From the NCBI GenBank assembly GCA_023078555.1, contig CM041200.1:7680807-7744806 (forward strand): a stretch of DNA of 64,000 nucleotides. The letters run 5' to 3'. Source of the DNA: Ulva prolifera (lineage: Eukaryota; Chlorophyta; Ulvophyceae; Ulvales; Ulvaceae). The notes below the pieces were generated by a model, which was not told the origin of the DNA, searched no databases, and worked only from the letters and a program-made list of their open reading frames with translations. Numbering within the stretch: the first letter of the stretch is position 1; each line of letters starts with the position of its first letter. Position numbers and translations under genes: made by a program. Below are positions 33,188-44,600 of the stretch, in pieces.

Positions 33188-36100
33188 GTGGAGCCTTTTG
33201 TACTAGCGGCTGACCACGCCTCAGGCCACGGCATTGTTTTTCCTTCCTCGCTCAGCACAGCTGACAAGTCATTATTCGATATTTCCACGCTATCCTGCCC
33301 TATTGTTGTTACCTTGCCATACACTGATGATGCACACGTAGCATTGAGACATTTACATGCCATCAACCTGAATGGGCACCATGTCACAGTAGCCATCCCT
33401 GGCCGCTTGTTTGATAGTGATGCGTTCGTGCCGTACACTAGCAGACACAGCTACAGCACAGTGGACAAAGCCAATGCATTGTTGTCCTATACGGACGGCC
33501 GCCCAGTGCCAGGTCACCAGACGTTCCATGTTTTGCGATTGATGTCCAACCAGCAGAGCCTAAATACATCTGCTATGTCTTGTGCTAGTCAGAAAATTGA
33601 CGCTGTCGATCTGATCTGCACAGTCCCCATCCACATCAAAGGCAGCCGCTTGAAGGCGCTTGTAGACACAGCCTCCAATCACAGCATGATTACAGTAGAA
33701 TTCCTACAGGCCAATGCCATACCATATCACCAAAGCGCATCCACGTCGCATGGCATCTCTGGGAGTGCAGCACCCTGCCTCGGTACTGTCACATTATGCA
33801 CAAGCATAGGCCGCCAGCGTCACGATGTCACGTACACTGTGGTAGCAAGTTTGCCGGCTGCAGAGTGGCATGCACCCAATCACGCGCTATTGGGTCTTGA
33901 TGTGATTGCCGTCACGCACATGAAACTCGAGTTTGATGATCCGGACATTCGCATCATCGTGCCTGGCCGTAAGGCTGGCCCCCGAAAGCATTCTCGTGAT
34001 TGGCAGCATGTCGTGCACATACCCAAACGCACACCTGCTTCACAGGGAACATCAGATGAGTATGCATGCACCAGCCGTAAGCTGAAATCTATGGTCAATC
34101 GTGCTAAATGTGGTAAGTCGCCTCTGTACGTGGTGCATGTCAAACCAGCACATGCACGCGTCGAGCCTTCCAGCGATATGCATGTATGTGCGGCGTCGAA
34201 AAAGAAAGGTTTTCTGTCCCAGCAGCAAGTACCAGCACCAGTCCAGCAAGATGTAGCCACCATCCCACAGTGTGTTCAAGAGATAGTACACAAACATTCT
34301 AGGTCCGGAGGCACGCTCGGGCCTGCACCCCCAAATACCACAGCCTTAGGCTTTGAGATGAATATTGAGAATCTGCCTGGCACCAGACCACGTGCTGCCC
34401 GCCAGTACAGATTGACTCCACTGGAACACTCTGAACTGGAAAAGCAGGTACAACACTTGCTTGACATGGGCTGGATTCAGCCGTCCATCTCCCCTTGGGC
34501 AAGCAGCGTCCTTTTTGCTCCCAAACCCGGAGGTAAACTGAGACTGTGTGTCGACTACCGCTACCTGAACGAGAACACAGTAAAGAATACATACCCATTA
34601 CCACGCATAGATGCCTTGCTTGATAAATTGCAAGGCCAGAGATACTTTTCTGCATTGGATCTTGCTTCTGGATATCACCAGATCAGACTAGCCCCGACAT
34701 CCCAGCCAAAAACTGCATTCCGCACCCCTGATGGCCTGTACGAATGGACGGTGATGCCATTCGGTCTCACCAATGCACCGAGTGTTTTCCAACAAGCAAT
34801 GCACGTGGTTTTGCGTGGACTGATTGGCAAGATTTGCCTTGCATACCTCGATGACATTATCATCATTTCCAGAACTGCTGAGGATCATGCCATCAATCTT
34901 GATCGTGTGTTGACTAGGCTGCATGAACACAACTTTTTCTGCAATGCTGTCAAATGCCAATTTGCCATGCAAGAAGTCAAATACTTGGGCCATATTGTTA
35001 CAGCAGATACCGTGAAGCCAGACCCACACAAGGTTTCAGTGTTGCAACAATGGCCTGAGGCTGATTTAAAATCGTCAACCAATACCATCCGATCATTCTT
35101 GGGTCTTGCTGGCTATTTTCGCAGATTTATTCCAAAATTTCCCACCCTTGCTGCCCCACTCCTCGAGCGCATGAAAGCCAAAGGCAAGAGCGCATGGACT
35201 GAACAATGCACTCGAGCATTCAATGACATCAAACATGCTCTGATCAATGCCACAGGCCTGCGCCATCCCAATCTCAACCAGCCCTTCCATGTATACACAG
35301 ATGCCAGTGATTATGCCTATGGAGCTGTCTTGATGCAAGACCATGAAGCAGCTCTGCATCCCATTGCATGGGTAGGCCGAAAAATGAATTCCTCTGAGGT
35401 CCACCATGCCACTTTTGAAAAAGAGCTGGGCGCCATTGTTTTTGCTGCACGCCAATGGCGTTGCTATCTGGAAAATGGCCACCCCGTGTATGTCCACTCT
35501 GACCATAATCCACTGAGATACTTGCAGACCCAGCAACGCTTGAATAACAAGCAAGCGCGTTGGGTAGAGACGCTGTCCCGCATCAACTGGCACATCATGT
35601 ACGTGCCTGGTGACAAGAACGTGGTGGCTGATGCAGTGTCTCGTGCCACGCACCTGCCTACCATGACAGTACAACTGCATGATGACCATCCCATTTCTTG
35701 TGCCTCTCGTGCGGGAAATGCCATTCCAGTGCAAGTTTCTTATGCATTTCCGGCCGTAAGTCTGACCACGGCTATAGCACGCAGATGCCACTCTTCCCCA
35801 TCCCCGGATCCAAGCGGATACGAGCTTCCAATCGCCAGCACTGGATCAACGGCCATATCATCTGGCCAGTCGCCGATGAATCAGGCCATTCCATACCACC
35901 AGACGTTGCCAACAATCTCTCCCCAGCCCTGCGACTACTCCCGGCTACGGGAGAAGTTCGGTTCACCCCCGCCCGGCCTGTCCCCGCCCATGCCAGACCT
36001 GCGTTCCCAGTCGCAATTTCCACCTCTGTCCCAGCCACAGGACCCACGGCGGCCCACGCAGCCGCCGCCATCAGTGATTTCCATCAGCTCGGGGTCCAGC

Positions 36101-38257
36101 CCCCGCATGGGCGAGCAGCTGGAGTCTCAGCGGTCCCCGGTGTTGATGCCAACGGGATCTCCGCCAGCGCTGCCACCGCCCCCATCCCCACTTCCCCGCC
36201 GGCCCATGCCAACGCCGACCCGCCGCCGTTCTCTGCGACCGCTCCTGGTTGCCTCCGCACCCCATCTCCAATGTCAGACATTGACTTCGCGCCTACAGCG
36301 GAGAAGGCCGAATTCCTCGGCCTCACCCCTCCACCAACAGCCCGCGCGTGAGGACGACGTAGCAACCGCGCAGCCGGATGCTTCCGCGGTGGACTGGGTC
36401 GACCAGGAGGACCTGGTGTGTGACGGCCGCGCAGTCGACGCACAGCGTGTGGGTACGCACTCACAAGCAGAGCTGCTTCTGAAACAATCCAACAAATACT
36501 TGACTCTAGATCTGCACGCGGACGACTTCTGGCAGCGATTGCGTAGTGGCTATGCACATGATTCTGATTTTGCCGAGCCACCTGCATCATACCATTACGA
36601 CCCTAAGCACCAGATTTATCTGCACAAGAACAAGATTGTTGTCCCTGATCATGATCACTTGCGCCGGCAAATTCTGTTGTGGCACCACGTACACCCCTGG
36701 CATGCACACATGGGTGTCTCTCGCACAGCATCATTGATCACAGACTCATTTTACTGGCCAGATATACACAAAGATGTCAAGAAATTTGTGTCACAATGCC
36801 ATAGCTGTCAGACCATGAAGTCCCCGTCGGAGCGGGAGGCAGTCATGTCCCCACTACCTGTACCTTCTGCATGCTGGCGTGTCGTGAGTGTAGACATGAT
36901 CACGCAACTGCCTAACTCCACGTCTGGTCACAATTGCATTGTTGTATTTGTTGATCAATTCAGCAAGATGGTAAGATTGATCCCCACAGTGTCTACTCTG
37001 AATGGTCCCGGATTCGCTGCATTGTTTTTCCAGCACATATACCCCCATTATGGCCTGCCACTTGGCATTTGTAGTGACCGCGGTACGCAGTGGAACAATA
37101 AATTTTTCACATCCCTTTGTGATCACCTAGGCATTGCATTGCAGCTGACATTCTCCTACCATCCTAGAGCCAACGGGCAAGTTGAGCGTTACAATCGCGT
37201 TGTGGAAGAAGCTGTTCGGCATTTCATCGGTCCTGCACATGATGATTGGGATGCATTCCTGCCACATATCGAGTTCAGTATGAATAGCTCCAAGTCGGCA
37301 GCCACGGGCTGCACGCCGTTCTCTTTGAACCGTATCACTCCGCCGCTGTCTCCCACAGCCCTTGCGCTCAAATTGCCACAGCATCAGCAACCAGCTCCAG
37401 CTGTGATGCACCGCATGTATTACTTCCTAGCAAAGCAAGCTCTGGTAGAGGCCAAGCAGTCAATGTGGTCGGATTTCAACAGGAAATCTGCTTGGCCGAC
37501 CTTTTCTGTGGGTGATTTGGTCCTGCTATCTATACGTAAGGTTGCTCTGCATCATCCATCTCTCCGAAAGAAGTTTACTCCGCGTTGGTTGGGTCCCTGT
37601 AAAATTCTGGAAGTAGTGGGCCGGGCCGCGGCCCGTATATCATTGCCGACCACGCTGCAGCGTCTAGGTCTACATGATGTCTTTCACTTCTCTGTGCTGA
37701 AACCTTACAATGAGTCCTTCGATGCTGCATGCGCCACCAGCCCTGAAGCTGCCAAGTCATCGGCCACTGTGGACACGACCACTTATGAAGTTGAATGTGT
37801 AGTCAATTACATGCAGTCGCGGCATCGCGATGACGACATCTCCATCGCGTGCCCTCACTACCTGGTGCGCTGGGTTGGCTACGATGCATCTCATGACTCT
37901 TGGTTACCAGTTGATGAGTTGTCCGGATGCCTGGAGAAAGTTGCCGATTATCTGTTCCACAATGCCTCCAGTACTCAGAGAGCGCACATGATTCATGAGT
38001 TTCCGCGTGAAGCGCGGCTACATCTGTCCCATATAGCAGCCAAGGCTGAATCCACCAGGCGTCCCGTCGCTGGGGGGAAGGTGCCCGCGGGTGGCAGCAA
38101 CATCGACGATCCCAAACGCAAACCGCGTAGACGTAGTTCTCGGTTGAGCGAATCCCATAAGGCAGCACTTTCCAGGGTCACCTACTGCAGTTATTGTGGT
38201 AGGATGCGGACTGAGTCCGCAAAGCGCATGTGCGCTAATGCTGCCCCCCCGCTGTGA
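33188..38257 (+). CDS. Ty3 element pol: PR-RT-RNase H-IN-chromodomain
   Basis: A 1689-codon frame. Aspartic protease active site LVDTASNHS lies near residue 158. RT shows LRLCVDYRYLN, FSALDLASGYHQI, MPFGLTNAPSVFQ and YLDDIIII near residue 554. RNase H (VYTDASDYAYGAVL) lies near residue 702. A long proline/serine-rich linker follows, at roughly residues 860-1060. Integrase has an HHCC finger (HPWHAHMG...CHSCQTMK) near residue 1166 and the DDE core (VDMITQLPN, CSDRGTQWNN, NGQVERYNR) at about 1235-1328. A chromodomain (CPHYLVRWVGYDASHDSWLP) lies near residue 1550. Chromodomains bind histone tails and steer integration to particular chromatin. Expressed from the same transcript as gag, in the usual family manner. 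Confidence 0.96.
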   Translation: MEPFVLAADHASGHGIVFPSSLSTADKSLFDISTLSCPIVVTLPYTDDAHVALRHLHAINLNGHHVTVAIPGRLFDSDAFVPYTSRHSYSTVDKANALLSYTDGRPVPGHQTFHVLRLMSNQQSLNTSAMSCASQKIDAVDLICTVPIHIKGSRLKALVDTASNHSMITVEFLQANAIPYHQSASTSHGISGSAAPCLGTVTLCTSIGRQRHDVTYTVVASLPAAEWHAPNHALLGLDVIAVTHMKLEFDDPDIRIIVPGRKAGPRKHSRDWQHVVHIPKRTPASQGTSDEYACTSRKLKSMVNRAKCGKSPLYVVHVKPAHARVEPSSDMHVCAASKKKGFLSQQQVPAPVQQDVATIPQCVQEIVHKHSRSGGTLGPAPPNTTALGFEMNIENLPGTRPRAARQYRLTPLEHSELEKQVQHLLDMGWIQPSISPWASSVLFAPKPGGKLRLCVDYRYLNENTVKNTYPLPRIDALLDKLQGQRYFSALDLASGYHQIRLAPTSQPKTAFRTPDGLYEWTVMPFGLTNAPSVFQQAMHVVLRGLIGKICLAYLDDIIIISRTAEDHAINLDRVLTRLHEHNFFCNAVKCQFAMQEVKYLGHIVTADTVKPDPHKVSVLQQWPEADLKSSTNTIRSFLGLAGYFRRFIPKFPTLAAPLLERMKAKGKSAWTEQCTRAFNDIKHALINATGLRHPNLNQPFHVYTDASDYAYGAVLMQDHEAALHPIAWVGRKMNSSEVHHATFEKELGAIVFAARQWRCYLENGHPVYVHSDHNPLRYLQTQQRLNNKQARWVETLSRINWHIMYVPGDKNVVADAVSRATHLPTMTVQLHDDHPISCASRAGNAIPVQVSYAFPAVSLTTAIARRCHSSPSPDPSGYELPIASTGSTAISSGQSPMNQAIPYHQTLPTISPQPCDYSRLREKFGSPPPGLSPPMPDLRSQSQFPPLSQPQDPRRPTQPPPSVISISSGSSPRMGEQLESQRSPVLMPTGSPPALPPPPSPLPRRPMPTPTRRRSLRPLLVASAPHLQCQTLTSRLQRRRPNSSASPLHQQPAREDDVATAQPDASAVDWVDQEDLVCDGRAVDAQRVGTHSQAELLLKQSNKYLTLDLHADDFWQRLRSGYAHDSDFAEPPASYHYDPKHQIYLHKNKIVVPDHDHLRRQILLWHHVHPWHAHMGVSRTASLITDSFYWPDIHKDVKKFVSQCHSCQTMKSPSEREAVMSPLPVPSACWRVVSVDMITQLPNSTSGHNCIVVFVDQFSKMVRLIPTVSTLNGPGFAALFFQHIYPHYGLPLGICSDRGTQWNNKFFTSLCDHLGIALQLTFSYHPRANGQVERYNRVVEEAVRHFIGPAHDDWDAFLPHIEFSMNSSKSAATGCTPFSLNRITPPLSPTALALKLPQHQQPAPAVMHRMYYFLAKQALVEAKQSMWSDFNRKSAWPTFSVGDLVLLSIRKVALHHPSLRKKFTPRWLGPCKILEVVGRAAARISLPTTLQRLGLHDVFHFSVLKPYNESFDAACATSPEAAKSSATVDTTTYEVECVVNYMQSRHRDDDISIACPHYLVRWVGYDASHDSWLPVDELSGCLEKVADYLFHNASSTQRAHMIHEFPREARLHLSHIAAKAESTRRPVAGGKVPAGGSNIDDPKRKPRRRSSRLSESHKAALSRVTYCSYCGRMRTESAKRMCANAAPPL

Positions 38258-38384
38258 TGCTGAAGGGGACGCCTGGATGTAAGCAGACTGCCTCTGTGAG
38301 GCCGGGGATTTCCAGGCCATAGGTGATGTGAGGAGGGGGCTCCCGGGAGCAAGGCCAACCCCTGCCTAAATCTGATCCGCCAGG

Positions 38385-38786
38385 TTGCATGTCGCGGGGC
38401 ACCAACCTGTTTTTCCATCATGTGACTTCCATAAAACCCGACAGACCCAATTCCATCATCTGAACCCACCTATGTGTGCAGTTAGAAACTTGCCAGTCCC
38501 TGAGATCCCACAAGATCCGACATCCCATTCCCTCGTCCAGCGTCGACGCTTTCTCCAGAACGTCCGCCAGTTGATGCTAGATGCCACTACAATGCCAGCG
38601 CTTGGAGACTACCACTCTCAGTACCTCACTGACCTCTGCCATGTCAGAAGAGTTACTCGCAGGCTGCATGATGCAGTCCTAGACCTAGATGAGGCCATGA
38701 GTGAAATGATAAACCGCTACTCAGGTCGTCAATTGTTGCCAGAGTATTTCCACGATCTCTGCGATGAGTTCCCCAGCCAGCTCTAG
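38385..38786 (+). CDS. Small downstream frame in the Ty3 element
   Basis: A 133-codon frame between pol and the 3' LTR on the coding strand. Its predicted product is mostly helical (VQRRRFLQNVRQLMLDATTM, DLDEAMSEMINRYSGRQLL) with no membrane segment, so it is not an envelope gene. No family recognised. It may be a genuine third gene or chance. Confidence 0.4.
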   Translation: MHVAGHQPVFPSCDFHKTRQTQFHHLNPPMCAVRNLPVPEIPQDPTSHSLVQRRRFLQNVRQLMLDATTMPALGDYHSQYLTDLCHVRRVTRRLHDAVLDLDEAMSEMINRYSGRQLLPEYFHDLCDEFPSQL

Positions 38787-38991
38787 AACTAGCCTTAATT
38801 CCAACAAGGTCACTCATCCGTATTCCAGATGAGTAGACCCTTCTCTGTAAATACCACATTGCCCCGGTCTTATGATGTACCCTACCATTCAAGTCAATGT
38901 GCTGTCTCCATTTATCTGCTTACCTGAGCTTCCAGACTTGCCCTGAGCTTGCAGAGCATACTCTTGTTTGCCCTGCTCCGCTCCCGTGTGT

Positions 38992-39000
38992 GGGGGGAGG
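38992..39000 (+). other. Polypurine tract
   Basis: GGGGGGAGG immediately before the 3' LTR, the expected plus-strand priming site. Confidence 0.85.
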
Positions 39001-39794
39001 TGTTGTAATGGCCAAGTCTGTCTGCTCAGAAGCACACCTATTCCAGATATGCAGGCACCAATTGTGGATACATGTGTATGTATCTCAGGCTAGTGCCTTG
39101 CAAAACTTGAGCCAGGCGAAAGTATACCAAAGAATACCTCAGAATGCCAGCATGTACCACGTCACAGCTGTGCACATGAGCTGCATGCATACAGCTACAT
39201 GTGCATAATTCCACATGCCCAAAAGTGCCACTAGCATTCCTCAACATGTATAATCTCACATACCAATCCCATGTATCATGCCACCTTTTGCCACAGCCTT
39301 TTGGCAGTGCGAAGTGCCAGCTCAGTGCATGACACGTCATGCATGCGGCGCATGCATACTCCTGGTCTGCGCTTGCGCACGCCAAGGGTGCAGCGTCAAA
39401 GACCATGCCAGCCAACCTACGTCTGCGTATCCATGCAGCACGATGTTGCTGCATTGGATTGACGGAGGATGATACATGCCAAATCCCAATGCCCGCAGCA
39501 GATCGCCAGATCTCGCGGGATGCTGCACCCTGATCCGTACAGAGATCAACGAGCAGCGCGATTCCACAGTTCCACAGAGCTATCAGTAGCGAGGACAGCA
39601 CAAAGCAGGGATGGACCTGGGCACATATATTCCAAGTGTTTTGCTGTGATCGACACAATTACCTTTGGTCGATTGGGGCGCTCCTGTTCCAGTCATTCCA
39701 CTGTGTGCTACATTGTTACCCGAGTCCTTCTCTCCTGTCGTTTCTGTACGCTCGCTAGGGTGCCCAGCTCCCTGCGCTACCCGATAATTCAACA
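39001..39794 (+). repeat. 3' LTR of the Ty3 element
   Basis: 794 bp, matching the 5' LTR throughout as far as I can read. Confidence 0.96.
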
Positions 39795-41621
39795 GAGCTG
39801 CAGCCTCCCATTATTTAGTCCAGCCACAAGCTGCCAGACCTGATGTCTGCAAATGCATCGAGCCGTGAACCTTGGCTACGAATGCAGTGGATATGTTTGT
39901 CAGTCGAGTGGTGAAAGAATTAATATGATAGCTTGAGAGTCCTGTCAGGATTGCACTGTTGCACGAGTGTGCGTGTTTGGCAAAATGCTGGCACGAGGCA
40001 CGCATGTAGCAGTCTCTCCCGAGCAGCCCTCTTGCTGCACGACCCCGGAGTCAAGCACAGATGCATCGCACATCGAATAGGTATAAGAATGGGCGGTTTG
40101 TGGGCCACCAAAATTTTTTGATGTCTGCTCTCCCGGGAGAGCTGCAGCCTCCCATTATTTAGTCCAGCCACAAGCTGCCAGACCTGATGTCTGCAAATGC
40201 ATCGAGCCGTGAACCTTGGCTAGGAATGCAGTGGATATGTTTGTCAGTCGAGTGGTGAAAGAATTAATATGATAGCTTGAGAGTCCTGTCAGGATTGCAC
40301 TGTTGCACGAGTGTGCGTGTTTGGCAAAATGCTGGCACGAGGCACGCATGTAGCAGTCTCTCCCGAGCAGCCCTCTTGCTGCACGACCCCGGAGTCAAGC
40401 ACAGATGCATCGCACATCGAATAGGTATAAGAATGGGCGGTTTGTGGGCCACCAAAAGTTTTTGATGTCTGCTCTCCCGGGAGAGCTGCAGCCTCCCATT
40501 ATTTAGTCCAGCCACAAGCTGCCAGACCTGATGTCTGCAAATGCATCGAGCCGTGAACCTTGGCTACGAATGCAGTGGATATGTTTGTCAGTCGAGTGGT
40601 GAAAGAATTAATATGATAGCTTGAGAGTCCTGTCAGGATTGCACTGTTGCACGAGTGTGCGTGTTTGGCAAAATGCTGGCACGAGGCACGCATGTAGCAG
40701 TCTCTCCCGAGCAGCCCTCTTGCTGCACGACCCCGGAGTCAAGCACAGATGCATCGCACATCGAATAGGTATAGGAATGGGCGGTTTGTGGGCCACCAAA
40801 AGTTTTTGATGTCTGCTCTCCCGGGAGAGCTGCAGCCTCCCATTATTTAGTCAGGCCACAAGCTGCCAGACCTGATGTCTGCAAATGCATCAAGCCGTGA
40901 ACCTTGGCTACGAATGCAGTGGATATGTTTGTCAGTCGAGTGGTGAAAGAATTAATATGATAGCTTGAGAGTCCTGTCAGGATTGCACTTTTGCACGAGT
41001 GTGCGTGTTTGGCAAAATGCTGGCACGAGGCACGCATGTAGCAGTCTCTCCCGAGCAGCCCTCTTGCTGCACGACCCCGGAGTCATGCACAGATGCATCA
41101 CACATCGAATAGGTATAAGAATGGGTGGCAAAATGCTGGCACGAGGCACGCATGTAGCAGTCTCTCCCGAGCAGCCCTCTTGCTGCACGACCCCGGAGTC
41201 AAGCACAGATGCATCACACATCGAATAGGTATAAGAATGGGCGGTTTGTGGGCCACCAAAAGTTTTTGATGTCTGCTCTCCCGGGAGAGCTGCAGCCTCC
41301 CATTATTTAGTCCAGCCACAAGCTGCCAGACCTGATGTCTGCAAATGCATCGAGCCGTGAACCTTGGCTAGGAATGCAGTGGATATGTTTGTCAGTCGAG
41401 TGGTGAAAGAATTAATATGATAGCTTGAGAGTCCTGTCAGGATTGCACTTTTGCACGAGTGTGCGTGTTTGGCAAAATGCTGGCACGAGGCACGCATGTA
41501 GCAGTCTCTCCCGAGCAGCCCTTTTGCTGCACGACCCCGGACTCAAGCACAGATGCATCACACATCGAATGTGTACATAACCAGACCTGATTCTTGGCAC
41601 AAAGCAACAGCCACCCTGCAC

Positions 41622-44600
41622 CTATCGCTTTACACCGGCATACCTACTTGACAGTTTTGCAGAGACACAAAAGAACCTTGTGTCATTTCTCTCGCGTGTC
41701 GGTACTGCCTGCGAGTCGATTGACCTAAGATCTAGTACAAACACCCCCTCAAACCGGGTGCCAGGTTTGGAGGGGTCCAACTTGTCAACTTTCACAAATT
41801 CGTGCAGCCGGCAAATACCCGGGTCTGCAGGCCGAACTCCCGGACCATGCTGGTCCACACTTGTGTACAGGTTAGCCACCCCCAGCCGCAAATCAGCTGG
41901 GTGCTCCCGATCGCAGCCCGGAGGATATGCCCCCTCTGGCAGCATACTACTCGTGAAAGTTGCGCGCACAAAGTACAAAAACTGCCCCACATACACCTTC
42001 ATTTCGGTGCGCCCGTTTGCATAAGCTACACTATATCGGATCAGGAACCACTGATTGTTCTTCCTGGTCTGCGTTTTGCACTGCACACTGCTCATGGTAT
42101 CCCCGATTGGAAGGTCAGCTAGCCCGGGTGAACTTCTGCAACTCCACCTCAACTCCAGCCTTGCCCGCCCCGAGAGGGCCTTCCAACCCCAGTTCATGCA
42201 GAATTAGGCCCTGTCTTTCAGCAGCATCGGTGTCTTTGAACACTGGCCACCCGTCCTGTAGGAGGGTCGTGTCTTCAAACAGGAGGAGAGGCAATCCCTT
42301 CATCAGCTGAGCATCCCCCGAAGCACCCGGGGTGGGGCTCCACAGCACCTCTCCCTTTTCCCCGGCATCAACCTTCTTGGGTGCACCCAATAGCAGCGCC
42401 TGGTCTGGGAGGGGCATGTCACGTGAACACTGGCGACGTCTCTTGACGGCCCGCAGCGCTTCAGCCAGTGACACACACTGACACCCGTCTGGAGTCAACT
42501 TCACCCGGCGGCATGCTAGGGTCAGTAGCCAATCGTGCACAAACAGCAGTTCAGGGTAGGCGGTACTGCGGTACTTCACCATTCGCTTTACGAGTTGAAC
42601 CATGCGTTCCACCCAGAACTCTGACCACGTATAGCCAGGCCCACATGCCCGAACCTGGTCTGCCAGGTGCATGGCAGCAATATGCAGCTTGTATGTCGTC
42701 AAAAATCTGCCCCCGTAGGCCTGCATTCTCGAACGTGTTGGCAAAGTGCTTTAGAGACGGCAGTCACACAAGCTTAACAAGTCTGCAATACGCATACGCA
42801 GCTCCATGGCTCTATAGCTGCTGGATCCAGCAGCTGTCTGTTTGCCCAAGCGAGTACATCTGCAGCGTGCGGACCTTCTCTACAATTCTCCCATACTCCA
42901 ACAGATCTTTCTGTGCCTGCAATATTCGCTCTTCGGTGTGTTGACCATCGTGCCACTTCATGAAATAAAGGACCGAGGACCGCAGCAGTGTCCACTGCTC
43001 GTCGAAAGCCTTCTTCAGCCCGAGATGCTCTCGTTTCCACGGTAGGTCGTGGAGGAGAAACATGGAGAATGTCTCGGTGAATGCCAGCCATTCCTCCATC
43101 ATCCACAGTCCTATGTACCTGCACCAGCAGCAAACGATAGAGTTCATCGACACACTGTGGGGCATGCAATGCAACAGCAACGATTGCTTCACAGAAGCTG
43201 CATGTCGAGACACCGACAGAGATAGCAGGAGACCCACCGAATCAAGTCGGTGTACGGCTTGCCAAACAACTCTGTCACCAGAATTTCAGATCCCTTTTTT
43301 GAGATGTGTTGCCGGATGTAAGTCGGGAGAACATGTCCTCCAGAAGACACCTGCCTCAGCCACATGCGCCAGAAGTCCTTGAGGATGCCCAGCAAGAAGA
43401 TGTGCGCAATCCCGTATCGAAAGAAATGACACGGGCTGCACAGTTAAGATGAGGCAGTCAGTACTGCCCGTCCTTGCAGGAAACAGGTACATATTCGGGA
43501 AGACAGTCCTGACAGCAAGAGACATACTTCACGTATGACAGGCTCTGGAACATCGGTTCTCCGCGAGCTCCGAGCTCCTTCTGCATCTGGTTGGCCCACT
43601 CCTCCCGCTGGGTCTGATCCTTCTTTTCGACTGCTTCCAGTGATGGGTGCAGCACCTGGTCTTGATAGAGTTTTGCCTTTCTACCGCGCATCTTGATTTC
43701 AAGGTCGCTTAGCTTCAGCACATTGTCTGTCAGCCAGGTACTTGGGGCGACATCGATGGGAGCAGTGAAGGCTGTCCTCGCAAGGTAACGCCCATCATCC
43801 TTCTGGAGGTAACCTAGCGGCACGCGAGGATGGTCCCCAGAGGTATCAACAGCAGCCAATTCATGTGGATGCAACGTCTGACCTGCCATTGGTGCACAGT
43901 GGCCAGCTGCGGCATAACATGGGACCCTCTGTAACATTCCAGCATCAAACCCCAACCACCTGCATACATACGGCAGCTGTATCTGCAGATACACCCGGTG
44001 GGGTCTCAAGTGTAGCCCCGGCACGCGCCTGGATCTGGAATATCCGCCTTCCAGTCTACACAGCAACGTACCGGACAGTGTTGGCTTCGTGGTTGTGGGC
44101 CCCCGACATCGCACACGCAAAGCAGGCATTCGGCCCGGTATGATGCAAGCCGCCTGTTAACTTGGTCATGAACGGGATGTCTCCCTGTGCACACACCAGA
44201 ACCGGCCACACTTTCAGCAGCTGTGGCCCGCCAACATTGACCAGGAGAGGTGTGGAACCTGGTCGGCCTGTAGGTTCACTCAGTGTGAGAGACTGCTCAA
44301 CAGGAGTGGAATGTCGTTGAAGTCAGTAGGCATGTACAGCAACACCACACCTGGATCATGTTTCTCAAAGAAGTCTATGATGTGGGCCATGACATCATGG
44401 TAAGAGCCAGGCTCTGTTGGTCCTTGAACGATGCACACCGGGGACCATGTTATATTCTTGGCTTGCAAACCCTCTGGCGCATCAGTCAACTTCAGCCCAC
44501 AAGCCAACGTACCGTACACTTTGTTGGTGTAGATCTGGACACCATCCCCCCCTGCAGGAACCGGTGGCATTGTCACACTATAGCTTGAGCTAGGCAGCAA

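Larger units (their letters stand above)
29956..39794 (+). mobile_element. Ty3/Gypsy chromovirus, apparently whole and very young
   Basis: A 9.84-kb LTR retroelement with 794-bp LTRs at 29,956-30,749 and 39,001-39,794 that look identical on reading. It is flanked by the perfect 5-bp duplication GAGCT (29,951-29,955 and 39,795-39,799). Between the LTRs are gag, a pol with protease, RT, RNase H, integrase and a C-terminal chromodomain, and a small downstream frame. The order RT-RNase H-integrase places it in Ty3/Gypsy (Metaviridae), and the chromodomain places it among chromoviruses. It looks whole, with no break seen. Identical LTRs imply very recent insertion. It sits inside one unit of the 344-bp satellite. 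Confidence 0.97.
29476..41570. repeat. 344-bp tandem satellite array, interrupted by the Ty3 element
   Basis: Unit starts (GAGCTGCAGCCTCCC) fall at 29,607 and, beyond the Ty3 element, at 39,795, 40,139, 40,483, 40,827 and 41,287. Successive distances are exactly 344 bp except one unit of 460 bp, which carries an internal 116-bp duplication. Truncated units close both sides (29,476-29,606 and 41,287-41,570). Units differ at only a few positions. Each full unit has the perfect 16-bp palindrome GCTCTCCCGGGAGAGC at its border. The small open frames recurring in every unit are a by-product of the repetition. The array lies wholly inside the CACTA transposon. Confidence 0.96.

Noticed and set aside
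39795-41570. Repeated 62-89-codon frames on both strands in the 344-bp units
   Set aside because: Identical copies arise from the tandem repetition; both strands are open, and there is no start or composition bias typical of real genes.
29476-41570. CRISPR-like array
   Set aside because: Units are 344 bp with no repeat-spacer alternation, in a eukaryotic transposon context.
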